Under the pieces are notes generated by a model, which ran no database searches, was not told the origin of the DNA, and saw only the letters and a program-made list of their open reading frames with translations. Position numbers and translations under genes: made by a program. This document shows positions 1 through 13,000 of a stretch of 64,000 nt of DNA, piece after piece. Numbering within the stretch: position 1 is the first letter of the stretch; each line of letters starts with the position of its first letter. The DNA comes from Asterella californica (lineage: Eukaryota > Streptophyta > Marchantiopsida > Marchantiales > Aytoniaceae). Location: positions 2,790,001 through 2,854,000 of the forward strand of contig JAYKYS010000007.1 of assembly GCA_036924285.1 (NCBI GenBank). Reading direction: 5' to 3'.

Positions 1-3000
1 TTCTAGAAAAGGAACTCCTCCCAGATTTCCAACTCTTTCCTGTATGTCAGTGAAGATGGATCCGACTCAGAGCTCCCAGCTGTTATACATCAAAGGACTG
101 ACAGGACTAGCACAAAGATCTGAACTAATATCTCCTATACAACGTCTAATTCCTCAAGGCTGCAATAGGAGAGGTCACGACAGCTTCGAACAGATCTTAA
201 GCCAACGGATCTCAACATAAAAGCCTCAAGACATGCCTGGAAAGTAGGATTCGTAAGCCGAATTTTCCGGAATTTCTCTTCGTCCGGAGCCTTCACTATA
301 TTTCCTAAGTATGTCAGCAAGGTCTGGAATGTCTTCTTAACCTTCTCGTCTTCATTCTGGATGGTCCATACATCACGAGGAACATAACGGGCAACTCAAT
401 TAACGACGGGAGATTGGGAGTAAACTTGATAACGACATTGAGGTACCCAAAGCAGAATGCAAGCAATTCTAGGCCACGCAGTCCCCAAAGAAAACTACAC
501 ACATTTCTCATCTTTGCACACAGATACATGAGATACTCATACACACATAAAATGTGGATATGAGTATCTCATATCAGTCAGAACGAAACACGCGACGAAA
601 AGTAATGGAACTCCCCACGACCAGCAGTTAGTGTCACCTTGTGTGTTTGCTTGATGTTACGCAGACAGGTGCGCATTTGTTCGGCCTTCGTCGCGGGTCT
701 CAACGGCACAAAACTCTTAAGAACCAACAAAATGTAAAACATAAGATAGCAGAAACTACTATCAAACGAGTAACCGCAGAGAAGAGAACAAGGACCTTGT
801 ACACGAATGTGGCGCAGACCTTTTTCTCTTCTTTCGGTTGGGGTGGTGGAGCCGGAGCAGTAGCTTGAGGATCTTCAGGTGGAAGTCCTAACTTCCGCCG
901 TCGCTCTGCCTACACAGATATATACAATATGTAAGTCGTTTCTCCTTTCCCATGCTTCTTCTCCTCCCGTTACTGCTGCAGCACCCATGCTTCTTCTCCT
1001 CTGGCAACTGCTGCAGGCAACTCCCATCAAGCCGCTTACCGCTCCTCTTTTCGTCGCCAGCGACTAGCCCATAAGACCTCATCCAGGGTTGCCAGTGACT
1101 TCATCTAGAGACAGATGCATTAACAAGAATCTTCCCAAGCAACTATCTCGGATGCTACATAAATCATTGTACCAAGTTGAAGGATGACCTTCAGAAGTAA
1201 AAAGTAGACCAGTATCATAAATACAAGATATATACAATGCCCCATATACACGCTAGTACAGACATCTATGCATTTACCAGGCTTTGATAATTGCCAACTT
1301 TTCACGTTCACGTTGCCGTATCCTAATCAGTCACATCGGTTGCAGATAGTTACTCTTCACTTTTACTGAACTGCGTACTGAATAGCGCGAACCATCATCC
1401 TACATATGATGAGTCAACGATACCTTGTCTTCCTCAAGCTTTAGGCGTATCTTCTCTCTAGCTCGCTTCTCCTCTTCCTTTTCAGCCTTTCTAAGAAACA
1501 TGATTCTGCGAAGAAAGAGTAAAACCATGGAAATGTAGACACTCTTCAGGCATCCTAACATCATGGAAGACTGATCACGAAAATAGCTCAAGATCAGGTG
1601 TTAAACATACTTCACACTGTTCATCAATGACAAAACCAACCTGTGAATCTACCACTACCAAGACATCAAGCAAAACGAGCAATGTTCACATTACCGTTTC
1701 CGTTCATTATCTTCCTCACTGCGGCGTGCTTCTTGCATCTCTCTGCCTATCCGGATTCGTTCCTGTTTGTCAAACGGAATGCGGCTCAGTGGTGAAAGTG
1801 GAGAGAAGGAAAGTATGACTATCTGGACTCGGGCGAAGTCGAGGTCCAACGAAACGATCTAACGAACGATGTCGAACTCTGCCTCCCAACTTGGTTTGAA
1901 TCCAACTTTCTACGGGCCGATGTCCAAATGAACGATGTCTCCGTGTAAAAGTTTGAAACACGTACCTTTTCCCGCTCCCTTTCCATTCTCTTCTCTTCCT
2001 CCTCCTTCTTCTTCTTTGCTCGGTCTCTGTTGTAGGCATGAAAACCGTCAATAAATGCATGGCAGATGTGCAACAAGTTATGGACGAGATTCAATTCTAA
2101 CCACGTCATTCATATTTCAAGACGCTGTGAGCATACTGTAGTACATAGCACGGTTCTCTGACCCAACTCCTGATACGAAGATCCTTACGAGATAGATAGG
2201 CTAAATAGTCCATATCATAATCCATATACTGCATGCATCCCCTCGTGGTACTCTGGAGACTTTTGTTGAGTTATCTTCATACGTCGAGAATGGCAGATAT
2301 GCTCAAGGACCACTCTCTAGTATAGGGGTATCACGCAATTAGGCCAAGTACATAGTGAAAAGCAATTAGCGGCCGAATGTGCACTCTGGATACTTTTGTT
2401 GAGTTAGGAAGAAACAAAACAGGAAACGTCCTCGCTACAGTAGATGGGGAAATATACCTCAGTTCCTGGGCCTTGGCTTTGGCTTCTTCAGGAGTCAACA
2501 TTGATGCGACAGCACCACCTGTAGTTCCAGCAGGAACCTGAAGTCATCACAGTTACCACGCGTTTTGTCATTCCTTTGTAAATAAATTTGAACTGGTGTA
2601 TCACGTTTTAGGCAGCTAAGTGTTAACGTACGCTTGCAGGGCTTCACGTAGGCTGATTAAAGCAGACGAAAGAAAGAGAAATCAACGAATGAAAGCACGG
2701 TGAAGATACAAGGCTATCAGATATTCAGGTGAATTATACCATCGGCATCTCGTCAATATCCTCATCTCCTTCATGCTCAACAATCCAATTCACGGCCCCT
2801 TCAATATTCTCTGCACCTGAGGTTTGCAAACCTAAAATGTGGTTAAATTAAACATGTCATGAAACACAGCCTTTTGTTACAGTTCCCGAGATCTGTGGAG
2901 ATAGAGTTTTCGACAGGTTCAGCACACGATCCAGTAGGTAAGTCAAGTTCCTACTCCAAATAATCTCATTTTCTTCCTGCAGTGGTTGCTGAGCATTCAG

Positions 3001-6000
3001 CAATGAGCATCCAGTTGAGCGCTGTTAGAAACACATTCTTCTTACGCACATTATTCAACACACTGAGGGGTGTTGTCGATGTAAGAAGGTTTATGTGGTT
3101 AGCAGGAACCTGCCCACATAATTTCTATCCTCCGAAACGTCAACTTAGCGCAAATCTGTAACCCAAGGGACTGACTAACGGGAATGTCAAGTACGGCGCA
3201 CATTACTGAGATGATGTCCCTAGGTATGGAAGTGCAAAGTGGTGATCGCAGCGAATCAGTGTTTTGCAGTATATTAAGTTCAGCAGTGGAACAAGAACCA
3301 CACTTGTAAACAGAGGTAACACCGAGCAGAATAACCCAATGAAGTACATAGTAAGTCTCAAAAGGAAAAGGTGGCATTTATGCGATTGTGAAACGTCGAG
3401 TTCGGTACATAGTACCTACCCTACCTGCCTAAAGTCAGGCACATAGTACCTGGTGCCCCTAGGTATGGAAGTGCATAGTGACATGCATAATATCCATTGC
3501 AAGCGCATCGAAGCGAATCAAGGAACCTCAACAATAGTTGTGAGAAGAGAGTGTGCATCTTAGTAAAACAGTACACGACGGAATCACAGAGAAAGCAACA
3601 AAGATAGATCCCACGTCCCAAAAGCCTGTCGATCAGCCTTCAGATCAAATTCCCTGGAAACCGCATTAGGTAACGAGCAGGCGTGCACCCAGTACCTAAT
3701 TATAATATACACGCCAAGCCTGCAGATCCACACTCCCCTAGAATGCCCCCAACCTGGTCTCTGACTTCTTCGCCACAATTTTGACGCACGTGGATGAAAA
3801 GACGCCATCAGCAGAGAAGGTTAGGATATATTTCGATATAGAACTATCATACTTTGAGTTAACCCGAAAGAATGACCCCGAGAAAGGCAGATTTTATCAA
3901 GGACCACTCTCTAGTACAGACGTAAATACGGGGCCAAGTAACAGTAAGTAGCATATAGGGGCCGAATGTGCGCTAAACTGACAAGTGGAGTTAGCAAATT
4001 ATTTGTAACCCGGGAATGTGTAGCACGAAGCACATTTCCAGATAAGGTTCCCCTTGGTATAGAGTGCGGTTCCCATAAAAGCTGTCAGTTTGAACACGTA
4101 GGGACCAAAAGGAGGTATTAAGATGGAGTGAAAACCTAATGAAATGTAGAGAGGAGCCCATTCCAGAATAGAATGTATAAGTAAATCGTAGTACAAAGTA
4201 CTACCATGGTCCCCCCAGGTATGACAAAGTAGTGACATGTACAGTATGCAGTGCAAGCTGATCGAATGATCGCGTGTCGAGTATATGTTGGTTGAGCACA
4301 GCAGAACAAATAGACTACGCTCACACCCCAAAATCGAGAGAGCCCAACGAAGCACGCCGTGAGTAGCGAAGTGGGGTGTGGATGTGCGCATGTGCGCGTC
4401 GAGTATAGTCGCAAGACGGAAGGACGAAGGAACTAGTCTACCTCCGTACCAGAAAAATGGAGCGACCGAGTAGCACGGGCTGTGGAGAATCCCATTCCTT
4501 CAAGTTCCGCTAGAAGCCCTTTGTTCACTTCCGGAACAACCATCTCTGCAACTGCACAATTCATGTTAGAATGAACATGAATGCAATCGACTGCAAATCA
4601 TCTTAATCATTCGGACCGTTCAGTAACATCCCCTAACTCTCTCCAAGAAACTCAGTGCACAGAAACCAAGTTGGCACCAGTTATGAACACGTCGTGCGTA
4701 TCATTGTACAATCTACGTCTTTCGAGACAACTAGACGAAAACAATACCCAGAACCTACTGCACATACACATTTGAGATAGGTTAAACTGAACCTAACCTG
4801 GAGGTCCCGCAGATCCACCTCCTGAGCTGGAACCACTAGGGCCAGCTCCCCCATCTGGCTTTATCTCAAGTACCACAGGCTTGGCAGTCTCAGCGGTCTT
4901 ATCGGAAAATTCAGCGTGTCCAAGTCTCTTTGTGTGCAGATCACTCTCCTGCAGCCAACCGTATCCTTTAAGACGATTATGTCCCGTAATAAATAAGTTC
5001 TCTCTAAACTCCCAACTGAAGTTCACAGGTCGTAACTGCCTATTGAAACTACTTCCAAGCCTGTTCGTAAGGTATCAAAAAGTATCATTAAGTACCATAA
5101 GGTATCACATCGGATTTGCTTTCAGTCACAAGCAAATCCCATGTGCTTGGAACGCTTGAAGCATAACTATGAGATAGCTTCCTACACCAGCCACCCACGA
5201 AACGAAGCAGTTGTCTGGCATCAAAACTTCTTTAATGAAGAACTGGTCTGTTCTCTCATCTTTATACGACGTACACAGAACAGAGCAATCAAAGGAAAAA
5301 CTCACCGTTTTCGTGCGGCAAGGTTTTCCGCAAGTATTGCACACCAAATTGAGCACCTGCATTGCTCCAACCACATGGCAGAAGAGACGATTCCCTTTAC
5401 AACAAAACCAAGGTTCAACGCCTGTGAACTGTATTGTGTGACTTACAATTCAAATGGAAGCAGTTGTATGTTTTCTTACCACATGGTAGCTTCACATTAT
5501 TCCAATGCTACATGTGGAGTCTCTAATGTGAATATACCGGTCCTGCTTAGGACTCTTCTTTCAGACAGAACTCGTCTTGCCATGTTCAAATAGGTAACCA
5601 AATCGTTCGGCAGCTAATATGTTATACAAATCCTCTTGGTATATTAACATCATAAAGTTATGGACACACAGGCTATGACCAGCCTAGATTGCGAGAACGA
5701 TCAAGTCACCATAAGATTACCACCATGACGTGTTGCGTCACAAGTATGACCGTGCAGAAAAAGTGATGCAGACATATTTAATCACACCGAGGCTCAACAA
5801 ATGGACAAGAAGCTCTGCATTGGCATCCTTACAGTCAATCAGAAAAAAATAACATGAACCGTTCATAGACCGTAGTATCCTGTTCAACCATCCACCAACC
5901 AAACTGGTCAGCTGAATATCCAGTTACTTATTTACGTAACCTATCGAAGTGCTTGTAATGATCCAAGAAATTTCCTTCCGTTGGAAAATCTTCGATTGAA

Positions 6001-6548
6001 TTAAACTGAATGGTAAGTGCGAAGGCTTTTCAGGGATAATTTCGGTGAGTGGGAGCAGTCTTCGCCAATTGACTTTGGAAAAGGTTAGAAAGTAGCTATC
6101 GCAATCGATTGCGATCCGTTTCTGAGAAAGTTCAAACTAAACTTTCAGTGGGAAAATAAGAATTCTCTGTAAAAGGCCCATCTTCGCTGTGGAGAATCAA
6201 AGTACAACCCACCCATCAAATCAACGAAACAGATCTTCCAAAGGAGAGTTCTGACAGCACGTGTCTTTTCCCATATCATAAGCCATTCATGACTAATCAG
6301 ATACACTGCGAGCAAGAAACAAACAATCATAATTCCCGATGAAGTAACAATCCATGTAACCCTGATGACTCGTAATTTCCATCTCATGAACCATTCCATA
6401 TGAACGCCACACAAAAACAACAGGTACGCACTGGTTCGGTGGATTCTACAAAGTTGGTGTGCCCTGTCAATTCGGCGTGTTCCTGAGCTTCCTCCACAGT
6501 CCTTAACTGAACCCCGCAGTCTCCGCACTGCAACGACAGCCCTGCCAT
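1..6548 (-). CDS. UBA / C2H2 zinc finger / PUB (PUG) domain protein, 13 exons, 3' end outside window
   Basis: Exons on the minus strand: 6548-6428, 5364-5306, 4948-4798, 4545-4450, 2816-2740, 2537-2458, 2026-1966, 1762-1695, 1505-1424, 909-820, 715-638, 356-237 and 39-1 (partial). They join with consistent phases into 374 codons without a stop. Residues 8-30 and 49-71 are two zinc fingers of identical spacing (C-x2-C-x12-H-x5-H: C8, C11, H24, H30; C49, C52, H65, H71). Residues 119-160 form a UBA domain with an MGF turn. About 182-280 is a charged Lys/Glu/Arg coiled coil. About 321 onward is a PUB domain (motif EEKFRKIRL), the fold that binds the p97/CDC48 tail. The order matches a plant UBA/PUG protein family, so a ubiquitin/CDC48-linked role is likely. 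The start at 6548 has an AAAATGGCA context and leads straight into finger 1. Exon 2 could instead start at 5356, but that breaks phase. The intron after 237 uses a GC donor. The last roughly 30-60 residues are missing. Confidence 0.93.
2260..3975. repeat. Dispersed repeat shared by two introns of the UBA/PUB gene
   Basis: A module starting CAAGGACCACTCTCTAGTA and ending near GGCCGAATGTGC occurs at about 2306-2380 (intron 2457-2027) and again at about 3898-3972 (intron 4449-2817). A smaller direct repeat, CTCTGGAGACTTTTGTTGAG and its near-copy, sits at about 2261 and 2380. This looks like an old short interspersed element or a duplicated intron segment. No coding capacity or terminal repeats were seen. 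Confidence 0.5.
3215..4275. repeat. Three degenerate copies of an intronic repeat
   Basis: The long intron between the two UBA exons holds three related stretches, at about 3217-3262, 3453-3525 and 4210-4275. Each contains a core like CTAGGTATGGAAGTGCATAG followed by GTGACATGCATAAT and a GCGAATCA-type end. The second and third copies are the most complete. Short ORFs over this area are shadows of the repeats. Its origin is unknown. Confidence 0.45.
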
Positions 6549-6958
6549 TTTCCTTCGCTACTGCCTGCCAGCAAAGCCCCTTCACACTTCTCACTTCTTC
6601 CTCTTCAGGCCGTCCCGGATCATGCACGCATTTCGTACTTCTTCCACTGACCACCTGATTTCACCATTACTGACTTTCCCCCGAGCCTGTAGAGAAGACA
6701 GTACAAGCTACCGAGCTTATGATCGACGCTTATCCTGCAGAAGAAAGGGAATCAAGGTTCCAAACTTCCTTCGATCGATCCAGTCAGCAGTAATGTAATA
6801 GGAAACGCGACGCAATGAGTAGCAACTACTTAAGCCAGTAATGAAATTACTAATGTATAAATTCGTTTCCTAGCGTTTCTTTCCCCTTTTCTCTTTTCTC
6901 CTTTTCCTTGAAAGCAAAGTACAACTTCTTACCAATTAGGGTGGGTCGCCAACTCACA
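6549..6958 (-). promoter_or_regulatory. Probable 5' UTR with UTR intron and a 15-codon upstream ORF
   Basis: Immediately upstream of the UBA/PUB start codon, a good 3' splice site (pyrimidine tract then CTGCAG, exon starting at 6734) suggests a UTR exon 6734-6549. A matching donor CCT/GTGAGT ends a possible first UTR exon at 6958. Inside the UTR exon an upstream ORF runs 6667-6620 (MVKSGGQWKKYEMRA, then TGA). It ends about 70 bases before the main ATG and could dampen translation. No TATA box was identified further upstream. The splice sites are seen. That they are used is inference. Confidence 0.45.
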
Positions 6959-8340
6959 GGTAGGGTTGTCTCGCGACTTGGTGGCTGCTCCCTCCTCTAA
7001 GAGTCCGCTGTGAAAGTGCTATGGAACTGAAGGGTGGTCATTGCCACTTGTTTGTAAGTCTTCCGTCCAGCTCGACACCCTACCTCAACCCCACTTCCCG
7101 CCGCAAAGGAAATGGGAGGGACTATGAACCGGTACAGGTAGAGCGTGTATACAACTCATACACGTTTCAAGAATTATTCTTATGTTCCTGAAGGTCTCCT
7201 CATCTCTCGACCGGATGAACTTGCCGCTTTCTGTTTCTCATGGACAGAATTGCAGTGAACAACTAGCGCAAATCATGTCCGTCCTCTAAATACTGTCCGC
7301 GACGTGAAATTCGGAAAGAGAAAAGCTTGTGAGTGAGTAGACCAATCTCTATGCATTTACGCGCTGGCAGCAAATGACTGGAACGCTTCAGGCAATCTCT
7401 ATGTACAGTCAATGAATCTATCAGTTTATCTTGCTCCAACTTTTCTTGGAACATGCCGTAAGATGCAATAATAGAAAGGGCATTCGTGCCTGGTGGTGTC
7501 GCTTGAGAAAGGTCTTGTGGCTACATGAAAGCATGCATCAATTTCTGTGCCACTTTCTAGGTGGGAGACAAAGGCGGATGCTTGTCATGCATGTAGAATA
7601 CTAGCGTTCTTGTGCAGTGGTTGGATTTTCCAGGCTTTATTTAAATAAAGTGCTCATGGTTACCGAGAAGGCTATATTTTGGAGGTTTGCTTTTAGAGAA
7701 CCCAGAAATTTAACCGTTAGGCAGAAAATGTTTTTGGTGATTATATGTGTGAAATAAGAAATCAAATTAAACCCCTCTTTCTTTATAAAAGGACCAACAG
7801 ATTTTTTCAGCCCCTCTCTTTTGTCCGGTCTGCACTGCGTAGATCAAACGCTTGGCAGGAAACAAACGGGCTACTCACAGCTTCGGGAGGCGGGCATGTC
7901 GTAGATCTGTGCTCGAGCACAGTGTGCCTCGCATGGAGGATCTACTTCACGCAGAGTCCTCTGTGTGAAAGCATCTTCGTTCTTGCATTTTTGTCTTGAC
8001 AATTCTCGTCCTTTGTTGGATTTTGCTGTCGACTGCGTGTGCGACTTTGATTTTTACTCCCGTTTACTTGTCCATGTTTGATTTTGCCCAAGATTATCTT
8101 TTCACACTCATTCTCATCTTTGCGCTCTTTCTCGTCGTGCTCGGCTTTGCTTTTGGCTACCGTGCTCATTTTGTCCTAGGCTGCTGCACTCCACTGATCC
8201 TCTCGGCTGCTTGTCTACTCGGCTGATCGTTCTCGTCTGTGCTCGATTGATCCTCTCGATTGCATGTCATTTTTTCTCGTTCGTTCTCTTCTGTGCTTGG
8301 CTTGTGTTCTTGTGTGCTTGGAGAGGCGCTCGATTGTCAT
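6959..8340. other. Upstream intergenic sequence ending in a T/C-rich degenerate repeat
   Basis: No coding region is supported here. From about 7990 the plus strand becomes a degenerate array of short units built on CTCG, CTTTG and TTGATT. It continues, after removal of the inserted LTRs, at 16602-16900. Hydrophobic-looking open frames over it reflect the T-rich composition, not a membrane protein. The promoter of the UBA/PUB gene should lie in the right-hand part, but no motif is clear. Confidence 0.5.
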
Positions 8341-10059
8341 TGTCATAGAACGTAAAGTTTGATCTGAGAATACATGAGGTATCTGGCTGTAGAGAGATAC
8401 GACAAGATCTTGAATCAACTCAATGAAATACTAATGCTTTCACTACCCAATCTATTAAGCTTTGTCTCAATTTCTACTGATCTAATCTGACCTTAAGTGT
8501 AACACACGTGCACCACATGACACAACTAGACGTTCAATCTTATTCTAAGTGCAAGAAGAATCCATACATGATAAATATAATTTTTAGATCATCGAAACAC
8601 TTTCAAACAATCCCTTAGGCTGACCTGTGCACTAACAGTACACTCTTCGCTATTTTTTCCAAAAAATACATAAAATACTCAATTTTGATCTTTTACGATT
8701 TGATGATATGAGCTCCATTCAAGATGGACCTTACAGCAATCGATAGCCTACTGTACAAGTTCTCCAATGATAATGTTAACAACCTGATTGGATCAAGGTA
8801 ACTCTTAACACAATAGATAAGAATTGATCATTTCTAACACTTATAACTCGAAATGTCTTAAGCTTTCTTCCTGACTCTCATGTTTAATCTAAGTTTTGTG
8901 TGATCAAACAAGCTCTAAACTAAGCATGCAGCATACCACTAAAAAGCTTATCTTCTAGAGCTTCCAAAAGATAAGACATGAACGCGCTAGCAACCAGTGA
9001 GTTCGGAACGTGGTATCAAGACAACGATACCTCGTAGTTAGAGATTTTCAGTCAACAACTTTGACATAGTGTAACGTCTCATCTGTATGATCTCCATGCC
9101 AAATGCACAACAAAACTTCTTTGTCTCACTTGCTGCACCTCCAAAAGTTCCACATCCAATCCCCAAGTCGTTTATTCAAAGCCAACCAAGAGATGTAAGT
9201 GAAATCACTTTTTTTTCCAAAACTCGTCACGTTGTAATCTGAACTTCGACAACCTATTGCTCTCATCTAGAACTTCCAACTAGGCTCAAACTCCACAGGA
9301 AATTTTTTCTGACCCCTCACTACTACTCTATGAAATTTCAGCTTCAGACCTTAAACCAATTGCTCGAAATGGACCAAGCTTTTTGTCTATGCTGACTTAT
9401 GAGCTTTATAGACTCCGGTGGCTAAATTTCACGAGTCCATCATCTTCTCTTAACCCAATGAGCTCAAATTTTACAAGTAGAAAGTTGATAAGATATACCC
9501 CAATCTTGGAAATTTTTATTCAGAGATTCAAATCTATGCTCATGAAACAACTCAATACTTGAATCCAAGCAAAATGATTTTACTTATACCTCTCAACTGT
9601 TACAGTCAACTTAAATCGATCATTTCGAGATCAAATCCAACCCAAACGTAGGACTAATGTACATCAGTGCAGCCAACATGACATCAACTATCAAGTCTTT
9701 TTGACAATATTAAAGGATCATCTCTCAAACTCTTGAAGCACTTCCCTTCCAACGCTTTTCAATGAGACCTCACACTCCATGAATGACCCATGAGAAGACC
9801 TCAAAAACCTCAAAAACGTCCTTAGAACTTGGATGAACTGATTGGTCAAAAAAGACCAATGAGAAAGAAGATTGGATATCATTTTATCTCCTACTTGGCA
9901 CTATAGATAGAGTTGTAACTCTAAAACACTCTCACATCTTCAAAGCTTGAACCAAAATACTTCAGACCTCAACGTTAACATAGGATAATCATCCACGCCG
10001 GACGATAGAGATAATAATGACACGAATAAAAATGATATTCAATACAAAGTCAAGATAAT

Positions 10060-10064
10060 GATCT
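10060..10064. repeat. Target-site duplication GATCT, left of the family C solo LTR
   Basis: GATCT directly precedes the LTR start at 10065 and matches 15886-15890. It lies inside the older family A LTR, so joining the flanks restores that LTR's alignment. Confidence 0.9.
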
Positions 10065-13000
10065 TGTGTTGCCCACAAATTACAGAATTCACGAATTTTT
10101 GAAATTTTTAAGATTAATAACTTGTTTGTATAACTGAAGAAGCGTTGTTACTTAAGATTACGGCTTCCTTAGAAGGAAGATGATCTTACGAGCTGTTTGT
10201 AATAAGAAGTTGATTTCTTCGTAAGACGACCGTCTTCCGGGAAGCGTCTTATCGGAAGACTGTCTTCGGAAGGCAAAAGACACGCATCTTCCAGAAGACG
10301 GCGGAAGACACGCATCTTCCGGAAGACGATGAATCGCGAAGGCTTAACCACGAATTTTTCAGGTAAAGGAGTAGGTGTACCTACTAGGTAACACCAAGAA
10401 GGTAGGTAGGTCGGGTAAGTCATCTAAGGTCGAAATCCCTAAACTGCGGGGAAGACAGCGCAGGAAGCGCATTAGCACAGAAACCTACCTGCTTCTCGCA
10501 TCGAGAGATTGGAGACTGAGAAGATCGATTTAGGCAGCGAGTTGATTTGGGTGAGGAAAGCAGCGAGTGAAATCAAGTGAGGACAAGGTCGATTCGAAGT
10601 TAGAAGGAAGGCAAAGTCGAACTACTGAGCGCAGGAAGCGTAGTGAACTGAAGGCATTTTCTGTGAGCTCCCGGAAGCTGACATTGGAGGGTGGCTAAGT
10701 GGAATCGAAGGTGGAATTGAGGCGTAGCCAAAAGCTGACAGCGGAAGCAGCCTTGTGGGATCGCATTGGAGCTGGAACCAGAGCCAGAAGCGCGCGGAAG
10801 ATCGAAGACAGCTCGGGAAGTCGACAGAAGATAGTAGAGGTTCTTCCCATGTTCTCTTCCCTTCTCCACTGCTTCTCGCCTTGCTTGGTATCCCTCGCGC
10901 TTCCCCGGTTGTTTGCAGGCAACCTGATCGATCAATCCCCCACCCCTATTTTCCTATTGTGACATTGGGCGCGGAAGCGCTGCTCAATTTCTATCAGACA
11001 TCTCCTTGCTTCTTCCCAAGTTCAATTCGAGCTTCCCTACCCCTAGCCCTCAAATTGGAGGTCCCCGCTATCAATTTCCCTATCCTACCATCTCTCTACT
11101 CCCGGAACCTTGAATAGAAGACGCTTCGGAAGATGGGAACATCTTCGGAAGACTGTCTTTGGAAGCCGGACTATCTTCGGAAGTCGACTGTACACAATTC
11201 GTATCAAGAGTGGATTTGCTTTGGTTTGGTGTTAAGAGAGGTTTGGTACGAATTCCGAGTGGCTTGGTGAGTTGTTTTGTTATTTCGAGAGGTTGGAAGT
11301 CGGGAACTAGGCCTGTGCCTCCCAATCTTCCAAGCTTCTCAAATCCACATCTTCCTAGAGAGACTAGAAGACTGGAAGGGCTGGCAAAATGTGCGAGAAG
11401 ACGTGAGGGTCCATTTCGGATCTCTTCTGTCTGACCCATAGCAGTCCATTCCTTCTTCTTCCTGAACTTAAGAGAGAGTCGTGAGAAGTCTTGCTGGTAG
11501 AATCTGGAGAGAATGGTCGAGGGTCATGTCTTCCGATCATGCAGCAAACTTCTTCTGAGAGTGTATGAGAGGTGAGAAGTCAGAAGAACAGAGTGCAAAT
11601 GTCTTGAGTCTGTTGTGAGGATAGATTGCGCGTAGGAAGAAGAAGACAGGTGAGACCAGTGAAGAGAAGCTTGACTTCGGGAGGTCTTCCGAAGAAGACA
11701 TTGAATCGGAAACTGTCCTGGGAATCTTCCGAGAGGTCACTGTCATCGCAGGAGTCCGCAACCATCTTCTGAACCTGTTATGCACTCTACGTTTCGCGAA
11801 TCTTGTATCTTCTGATAGGAAGTAGAATGTAATGCAAGGTGGGTTGTCTTCTTGGTAATCCATGCGAGGCCTTGCTTAATTAAGATTGTTTAGATATAGC
11901 TCGGAAGACGAGAGCTATCTAGGAAGCACTGTTAGAATCCCGGAAGACGGAGTAGCTGTCTTCTGGAAGACTAGTTTCGTCTTCTGAGAAGTAGAAGTTA
12001 GACTGTGGGCACTTGAGAAGGACTGAGCCTTCAGCTCACAGTAAGTGCGTGTGGCTTAGTGCAACAGATCTTCCAGTATGTCGATGCATCCTCGAGGGTT
12101 GATGTTACCGGCAGCAGAGTTGACCGAGGCCACACCCTTTCTCAAGGAGTCGGGTCTCGACTTCTTCCTGTGGGATTGGAACCTCGCCGACCAAGGACTT
12201 TTGGAGGAGGTTTGGGCAGCATTACCGCCTCGCAACCGTGTACCTGCGAAGGCAGGAGTAGCTCGAGGAAGACCATCTTCCTGGACTGAAGATTGGTGGC
12301 GCAGGGCCTTCCACAGACCAGAATCCGAGGACCGAGGGTATTGACTCGAGAAGAAGATTTTGCCCAAGATCGTGAGTGAGTGGCACGTGCCTGGAAGCAC
12401 AACTTGTCTCTTCATGAAGGACAGACAGGGCCGGAACGGATGGAAGATCGAATCTTACCAAGAACCGAAGAAGCGACTTCTGGCGAAGCTGTTTCTGCAT
12501 CTCTTCCCCAAGGAGAAAGCGCAGAAGACGAGGTACATTGGAGATCAGGACGTAAAGTTCCTGGAAGCAGTGTGGGATGAAGGAGTGCCCGTCAACTGGG
12601 GCTCATTCTTCCACATATATGTACAGGCGGAGCTAGCGTACTTAGGTACCCCGGTGGGAGGACACTTGACACCTTTCCTCTGTTACTTGTACGTAGCCAT
12701 GAGGGATCTCACGGAAGGGCAGTTGGTGAAGTATGGACCAACATGGCAACATGAGACGAAGGAGGAGACCTCGGAAGAAGATGATCGAGCAGCAGCCGCA
12801 ACTCCCCCTCCCACTCTGATGCCGCAGCTGAGGCCCGGCTCTCATCAGAAGACGCTTCTGGTGAAGGAAGACGACTCCAGTGGATCGGAAGATGCCACGC
12901 CCCTGAGGAAGATGGGCCCTAGAAGTGTACATAGGAAGACCACCTCCCTCATACATTCGGGATAGGAGTCTGACTCGAATGAAGAGTCGCTGAGTACCCA

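Noticed and set aside
3999..4414. Two overlapping minus-strand ORFs in the long UBA intron
   Set aside because: They lie within an intron supported by exon phases on both sides and cover the intronic repeat.
7996..8226. Hydrophobic ORF that could be a small membrane protein (also 16521-16910)
   Set aside because: Both lie in one T/C-rich degenerate repeat split by an LTR insertion; the second spans the LTR border. Hydrophobicity follows from T-rich composition.
10755..11439. Several ORFs on both strands in the first 2 kb of the family C LTR (also 26770-27660, 49720-50590)
   Set aside because: They overlap each other in several frames, are not kept equally in the three copies, and reflect the GAAGAC-rich composition.
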